DNA from: Rhodospirillaceae bacterium
GTDB lineage: Bacteria > Pseudomonadota > Alphaproteobacteria > Rhodospirillales > 2-02-FULL-58-16
Length of the DNA stretch: 18,353 nucleotides
Direction: 5' to 3'
Assembly: GCA_013349695.1 (NCBI GenBank)
Contig: DUZD01000023.1
Coordinates: 1-18,353, forward strand
In this document: positions 15,261 through 18,353 of the stretch, piece by piece
Numbering within the stretch: position 1 is the first letter of the stretch
How the letters are laid out: each line of letters begins with the position of its first letter
The notes under the pieces: model-generated
What the model saw: only the letters and a program-made list of their open reading frames with translations
The model's database searches: none
What the model was told of the DNA's origin: nothing
Program-made: the position numbers and the translations under genes

Positions 15261-16013
15261 CTATAATAGCAAACTCTTGCCGTCGCGCATCACGGTTTCC
15301 GCCGCCGCCGTGAAGGCGCCGTCGGCTTCGTGGAGAACCAGTCCGGCGGCCAGGGATAAGGGTGTCGCCGCTCCCTTGCGGCCGCTGAGGATGATCCGTT
15401 TGGCCGGTTTGCCGGCGGACCCCGGCCACAAAGGGAAAAGAGTGATCCCGCCCAGCCGCCCCTTAAGCCCCGCCAACAAGGCGTCCAGGCGGTCGGCGCG
15501 GTGAACGACGGTGACGCTGCCCTTGCGGCGGACCATGTTGAGACAGAATCCGAGCCAGTCCTCCAGTTCCGCCGCGCCTTCCATCGTCGCCGCCGCCTTG
15601 GCCGGATCGGGGGAGGGGGTGCATCGGCCCGCCGTCTGGAAGGGCGGATTGGCCATGACGTGGTCGAACGAGCCCGGGGCGAGTTCGGACGGCGGCGCCA
15701 GCAGGTCGCCGGCGAGAAAATCCACCCGTCCGGCGAGGCCGTTGACTTGGGCGTTGCGGTTGGCGATGGCGACCAGGCCGGGTTTTATCTCGAGGCCGGT
15801 GATCCGCATCGCCGCCACCCGGAAGGCCAGGCAAAGGGCGGCAGCGCCGGCGCCGGCGCCGGCATCGAGAACCTTGTCGCCCGGCGCCGCCGGAACGGTC
15901 GCCGCCAGCAGGACGGGATCTATGGCCGCCCGGTAGCCGGCCCGTGGCTGGAAAAACCGGACGCGGCCGGCGAGCAGGGAATCCTCGGTTTCTTCACCCA
16001 TCGCGGTTATCAT
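15261..16013 (-). CDS. TrmN6-like tRNA/N6-adenine methyltransferase
   Basis: A 250-residue Rossmann-fold methyltransferase. The SAM-binding motif I is VLDAGAGAGAAAL (48-60), the acidic residue after strand 2 is E75 (ITGLEIKP), and NPPF (122-125) is the N6-adenine or glutamine amino-methylating motif. Architecture matches TrmN6/YfiC, which methylates A37 of tRNA-Val, so that is the likeliest role. NPPF is shared with other methyltransferases, so the substrate is not certain. Either ATG at 16013 or at 16001 (MGEETED, nearer family starts) could be used; neither has a strong ribosome binding site. A 64-bp palindrome begins right at the upstream edge of 16013. Confidence 0.85.
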   Translation of the reverse strand: MITAMGEETEDSLLAGRVRFFQPRAGYRAAIDPVLLAATVPAAPGDKVLDAGAGAGAAALCLAFRVAAMRITGLEIKPGLVAIANRNAQVNGLAGRVDFLAGDLLAPPSELAPGSFDHVMANPPFQTAGRCTPSPDPAKAAATMEGAAELEDWLGFCLNMVRRKGSVTVVHRADRLDALLAGLKGRLGGITLFPLWPGSAGKPAKRIILSGRKGAATPLSLAAGLVLHEADGAFTAAAETVMRDGKSLLL

Positions 16014-16077
16014 TAGAGCAAATCCAGATTGATTGGAATCGCCAAAGGCGATCCAACAATTTGGAGAGTTTTCTCTA
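16014..16077 (+). repeat. 64-bp imperfect palindrome, copy A
   Basis: Begins TAGAGC and ends CTCTA, with an inner stem of TTGGAATCGCC against GGCGATCCAA around AAA. The arms pair over almost the whole length with a few mismatches and bulges. It abuts the start codon of the methyltransferase gene and has the same length and outer motif as the next repeat. It resembles short non-autonomous palindromic elements (MITE/REP-like) of alphaproteobacteria. Confidence 0.7.
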
Positions 16078-16088
16078 GCTTATTTATG

Positions 16089-16152
16089 TAGAGCGGATCG
16101 GCGAAATTGATCGATCCCACGAAGTGGGTTCGATCAATCACGGTCCGCTCTA
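16089..16152 (+). repeat. 64-bp imperfect palindrome, copy B
   Basis: Starts TAGAGCGGA and ends TCCGCTCTA. The inner stem is ATTGATCGATCCCAC against GTGGGTTCGATCAAT around GAA, with one mismatch, and a short unpaired region near the outer arm. It is the better preserved of the two units. Its right arm encodes the last residues and stop codon of the DUF2007 gene on the minus strand. Confidence 0.8.
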
Positions 16153-16358
16153 GCGATGGCTTCGGCCTCGGCCAGCACCCGCCGCGCCCTGATCAGGTCG
16201 GCTTCGCGCACCATGAGCCGCCGGGGTATGGCCGAGATGCTGCCTTCCATGATGCTGGTATGGGCGTCGAGAACGTCGGAATCGATGTTGTTCTCGGCCA
16301 GCGCCGCCAGCAGCCATGACAGCATGACCGGATCGTTGGTCCGTATCAGTTCCACCAT
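16134..16358 (-). CDS. DUF2007 small protein (putative signal-transducing family)
   Basis: A 74-residue protein with the DUF2007 pattern: MVELIRTNDPVMLSWLLAALAENNI, then D31-A-H and MEGSISAIPRRLMVREADLIRARRVL. Family members are small cytoplasmic proteins with a ferredoxin-like fold and unknown function. The start at 16358 is chosen because similarity begins there; a longer frame adds an unrelated Gly/Ala-rich stretch. The final residues ARADRD and the stop are supplied by the palindromic repeat, so the native C-terminus may have been replaced. It is divergent from the polyprenyl synthase gene. Confidence 0.78.
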   Translation of the reverse strand: MVELIRTNDPVMLSWLLAALAENNIDSDVLDAHTSIMEGSISAIPRRLMVREADLIRARRVLAEAEAIARADRD

Positions 16359-16491
16359 CGGCTCTACAAATCCTCCGAGCTCTCCCAAACCTCCGGCGCC
16401 GGGCCGGGCAAGGGCTTGACCGTCCGCCGCCACCGTTTCTATACTCTCAGGAGACCTGGGCCATCGTCAAGCATAGTGGGAGCATAGCGAA

Positions 16492-17508
16492 GTGGGCGTT
16501 GTCGTCAGCTTGGGCGACGAACGGGACAGGAAGCCGTCGCTGGACGTGCTTGCCACCTTGGTCGCCGACGACTTGAAGGCGGTCAACGAGGTCGTCGTCC
16601 AGCGCATGCACTCTTCCGTCGAGCTGATCCCGCAGCTGGCCGGATATATCGTCGCCGCCGGCGGCAAGCGCCTGCGCCCGATGCTGACCCTGGCCTCGGC
16701 CCGCTTGTGCGGCTACCAGGGCCGCCGCCACATCGCCCTTGCCGCCTGCGTCGAGTTCATTCATACCGCCACCCTGCTCCATGACGACGTCGTCGACGAA
16801 AGCGATCTGCGCCGCGGACTGCATTCGGCCAACGCCGTCTGGGGCAACAAGGCCAGCGTCCTTGTCGGCGACTTTTTGTTCAGCCGCTCCTTCGAGCTGA
16901 TGGTCGAGGACGGCAGCTTGGAGGTCCTGGCCATTCTTTCGAGATGTTCGGCGATCATCGCCGAGGGCGAAGTGGCGCAGTTGGTCACCGCCAACGACAC
17001 GGCAACCGGCGAAACCGCTTATCTCGACATGATCACTGCGAAGACGGCGCAATTGTTCGCCGCCGCCTGCCGCTTGGGCGCCCTCGTCGCCGGCCGCCCC
17101 AAGGTCGATGAGGAAGCGCTCGATACTTTCGGCCTGAATTTGGGCATCGCCTTCCAGTTGATCGACGACGTGCTCGATTTTTCGGCCAAGCAAGCGACGC
17201 TCGGCAAGACCGTCGGCGACGACTTCCGCGATGGCAAGGTCACCTTGCCGGTGGTCCTCGCTTTCCACCGGGGGAACGAGATGGAACGGGCCTTCTGGCG
17301 GCGCACCATCGAGGACCTCGACCAGAACAAGGACGACCTCGACCAAGCCATCGGTTTGTTGCGGAAACACAACGCCCTTGCCGACACCGTCGAGCGCGCC
17401 CGACATTACGGCGCCATCGCCAGGGACGCGCTCGGCATTTTCGCCGGCGGCGCCGAAAAAGAGGTCTTGGCCGGCCTGATCGATTTCTGCATCCGGCGCG
17501 CCCACTGA
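16492..17508 (+). CDS. ispB: Polyprenyl diphosphate synthase (octaprenyl/decaprenyl type)
   Basis: A 338-residue trans-prenyltransferase that extends farnesyl diphosphate with isopentenyl units to form the ubiquinone side chain. GGKRLRP (57-63) precedes the first aspartate-rich motif, LLHDDVVDESD (DDxxD, D98-D102), and the second lies in QLIDDVLDF (D225-D229). The small A93 five residues before the first motif fits a long-chain product, and EFIHTATLLHDDVVDESD closely matches E. coli IspB. Chain length (C40 or C50) cannot be set from sequence; alphaproteobacteria commonly make C50. The start is GTG at 16492 with AGCATAGCGAAG upstream and no strong ribosome binding site. Confidence 0.93.
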   Translation: MGVVVSLGDERDRKPSLDVLATLVADDLKAVNEVVVQRMHSSVELIPQLAGYIVAAGGKRLRPMLTLASARLCGYQGRRHIALAACVEFIHTATLLHDDVVDESDLRRGLHSANAVWGNKASVLVGDFLFSRSFELMVEDGSLEVLAILSRCSAIIAEGEVAQLVTANDTATGETAYLDMITAKTAQLFAAACRLGALVAGRPKVDEEALDTFGLNLGIAFQLIDDVLDFSAKQATLGKTVGDDFRDGKVTLPVVLAFHRGNEMERAFWRRTIEDLDQNKDDLDQAIGLLRKHNALADTVERARHYGAIARDALGIFAGGAEKEVLAGLIDFCIRRAH

Positions 17509-17622
17509 GAGCCCGTCGCCGTTCGAGGGTATCTACGTGTTCCGGTGCCGCGAAAGCTAAGGAGTGGGACCGGCCGCCGGCGCCGCCGTTTCGCCAGGGC
17601 CGTGGCGAAGAGACGGGGTGCC

Positions 17623-17651
17623 TTGCCGAGGCCCGCCGGCGGCGCTATAAC
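17623..17651 (+). promoter_or_regulatory. Promoter of tRNA-Pro
   Basis: TTGCCG (17623-17628) and TATAAC (17646-17651) are separated by 17 nt and end 19 nt before the tRNA. Spacing and sequence fit a housekeeping sigma-70 promoter, and no other gene start is near. Confidence 0.6.
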
Positions 17652-17670
17652 CTCGCCGACCGGGCCTTGT

Positions 17671-17747
17671 CGGAGTGTAGCTCAGCCTGGTAGAGCACCG
17701 TCTTCGGGAGGCGGGGGCCGGAGGTTCAAATCCTCTCACTCCGACCA
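17671..17747 (+). tRNA. tRNA-Pro (anticodon CGG)
   Basis: A complete 77-nt cloverleaf: acceptor CGGAGTG pairs with CACTCCG, the D stem is GCTC/GAGC, the anticodon stem is CCGTC/GGCGG with loop TTCGGGA (anticodon CGG, reading CCG), and the T arm is GGAGG-TTCAAAT-CCTCT. The CCA end is encoded. The 3' half is a typical integration target, and the DNA just after it changes to AT-richer sequence with island-like genes. Confidence 0.95.
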
Positions 17748-17816
17748 CTAAAAAACCACGCAAGTTCAATGACTTACTAGGCTTTTTACTTCTTGGACTC
17801 AGATGCTGATTTTACT

Positions 17817-17840
17817 CTGGGTACTAGTCTGGGTACTAGT
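17817..17840 (+). repeat. Perfect 12-bp tandem repeat CTGGGTACTAGT x2
   Basis: Two identical adjacent copies, each containing TGGGTA, about 70 nt after the tRNA. Tandem TGGGTA-type repeats beside tRNA genes often serve as integrase arm-binding sites in tyrosine-recombinase islands. No integrase gene lies in the window. Apart from this repeat, the 17748-17998 stretch shows nothing gene-like. Confidence 0.6.
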
Positions 17841-17998
17841 TTTTAGAATTTTGAGCCCCGCCGACGTGCAGAGATTCAATATCTCGTGTACGTCTTGACT
17901 AAATTCCACAAGTTGTAGTACGTTTTCATTAGCTGAGGTCCGTGGCCGAAGCTAAGGGTCAGTGGCCCGAAAGTTTTTAATAACTTTTGGGGGCTGCT

Positions 17999-18259
17999 GT
18001 GATACCCGAAAAGCACCACCTCGATAAGCGAGCGCACCGCCTTCTCCACTTTTTCGAGGCGGGTAATCCTGACGATTTTCTGGATACCGAAGAACTCGCT
18101 GATGGACTCGAAACGTGTCTGGGCTGGCTTGAGCAAGGGCGGTCCAAAGGTTTCGGTCCGCCACCGACCAAGATTCCCCCGCGAAAAATCCGATACCGAA
18201 GGCGTGATGTCGTGCAATGGCTCAAGAGCCGTCTCAAGCGCCGGATCAAGGCGGCGTGA
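17999..18259 (+). CDS. AlpA/excisionase-like HTH protein
   Basis: An 86-residue basic protein. Residues 26-77 (DFLDTEELADGLETCLGWLE, GRSKGFGPP, IPPRKIRYRRRDVVQWLKSR) match the helix-turn-helix of AlpA/excisionase-like regulators, which bind att or promoter DNA in integrated elements. The usual 'xLGVSxxWLE' turn is replaced by GLETCLGWLE, so the recognition helix may be divergent. GTG at 17999 is preferred for the GGGGG upstream; TTG at 17987 is an alternative. Its stop overlaps the next ORF by one nucleotide (TGATG). Confidence 0.65.
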   Translation: MIPEKHHLDKRAHRLLHFFEAGNPDDFLDTEELADGLETCLGWLEQGRSKGFGPPPTKIPPRKIRYRRRDVVQWLKSRLKRRIKAA

Positions 18260-18353
18260 TGGCGGATCGAAAAGTTCTTGCAAACGGTCGATCCGGCAAA
18301 AGGGCCGGAAAAGGGGCGGCGAGAAATCGGCCCCCGCAAGGGTCAGCATTCAT
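18259..18353 (+). CDS. Start of an island gene, runs off the window (partial)
   Basis: The ATG overlaps the stop of the HTH gene and opens MADRKVLANGRSGKRAGKGA, a basic N-terminus, with 31 complete codons in the window. In similar islands an uncharacterised replication- or regulation-related protein often follows alpA; that is an inference from gene order. The visible part has no recognisable domain. Confidence 0.4.
   Translation, partial: MADRKVLANGRSGKRAGKGAARNRPPQGSAF

Noticed and set aside
16447..17505. 352-codon minus-strand frame opposite the polyprenyl synthase
   Set aside because: Antisense shadow; the plus-strand frame has both DDxxD motifs.
17876..18349. 157-codon minus-strand frame opposite the HTH gene
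   Set aside because: No domain or ribosome binding site, and the plus-strand AlpA-like frame explains the region.

Overview
The window looks like a chromosomal segment of a GC-rich alphaproteobacterium, probably Rhodospirillales-like. This is inferred from a two-subunit glycyl-tRNA synthetase coupled to pyruvate phosphate dikinase, an IspB-type polyprenyl diphosphate synthase, DUF2007 and DUF3750 proteins, and strong GC3 bias. No rRNA or species-level marker is present.

Layout. Positions 1-113 are the left end of an IS3-type insertion sequence reading out of the window. Positions 114-530 are a scar zone: a short reading-frame tail, a 2TM-domain membrane protein, and an out-of-frame remnant of a histidine kinase ATPase domain. 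Positions 576-4710 hold a PilZ protein, a membrane-anchored alpha/beta hydrolase, and a complete ydbH-ynbE-ydbL set, which in E. coli moves phospholipids between inner and outer membranes. Positions 4711-7260 are accessory sequence: a possible 29-residue peptide ORF with an (Asn-Leu)4 run, a basic Lys/Ala-rich small protein, an ankyrin-repeat protein with near-identical repeats and an interrupted last repeat, a palindrome with a perfect DnaA-box sequence, an IS66-like transposase remnant, and a duplicated piece of the next small gene. Positions 7257-8260 carry a small membrane protein and a DUF3750 protein.

Positions 8309-16013 form one tightly packed minus-strand cluster. In transcription order it is a TrmN6-like methyltransferase, an S49 (SppA-like) peptidase, a small membrane zinc-ribbon protein, glyQ, glyS and ppdK. 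glyQ/glyS share 1 nt and glyS/ppdK share 4 nt. Upstream, two adjacent 64-bp imperfect palindromes sit between the methyltransferase and a DUF2007 gene; one touches the methyltransferase start codon and the other encodes the DUF2007 C-terminus. A divergent polyprenyl diphosphate synthase follows on the plus strand.

The right end is a tRNA-Pro(CGG) gene with a good promoter and encoded CCA. Beyond it come AT-richer DNA, a perfect 12-bp tandem repeat resembling integrase arm sites, an AlpA/excisionase-like HTH gene, and an overlapping ORF that runs off the window. This looks like the edge of an integrated island in tRNA-Pro. I do not see a demonstrably new multi-gene system. The most distinctive signals are the paired palindromes, the tRNA-linked island edge, the (NL)4 mini-ORF, the DnaA-box palindrome and a low-GC block inside glyS.
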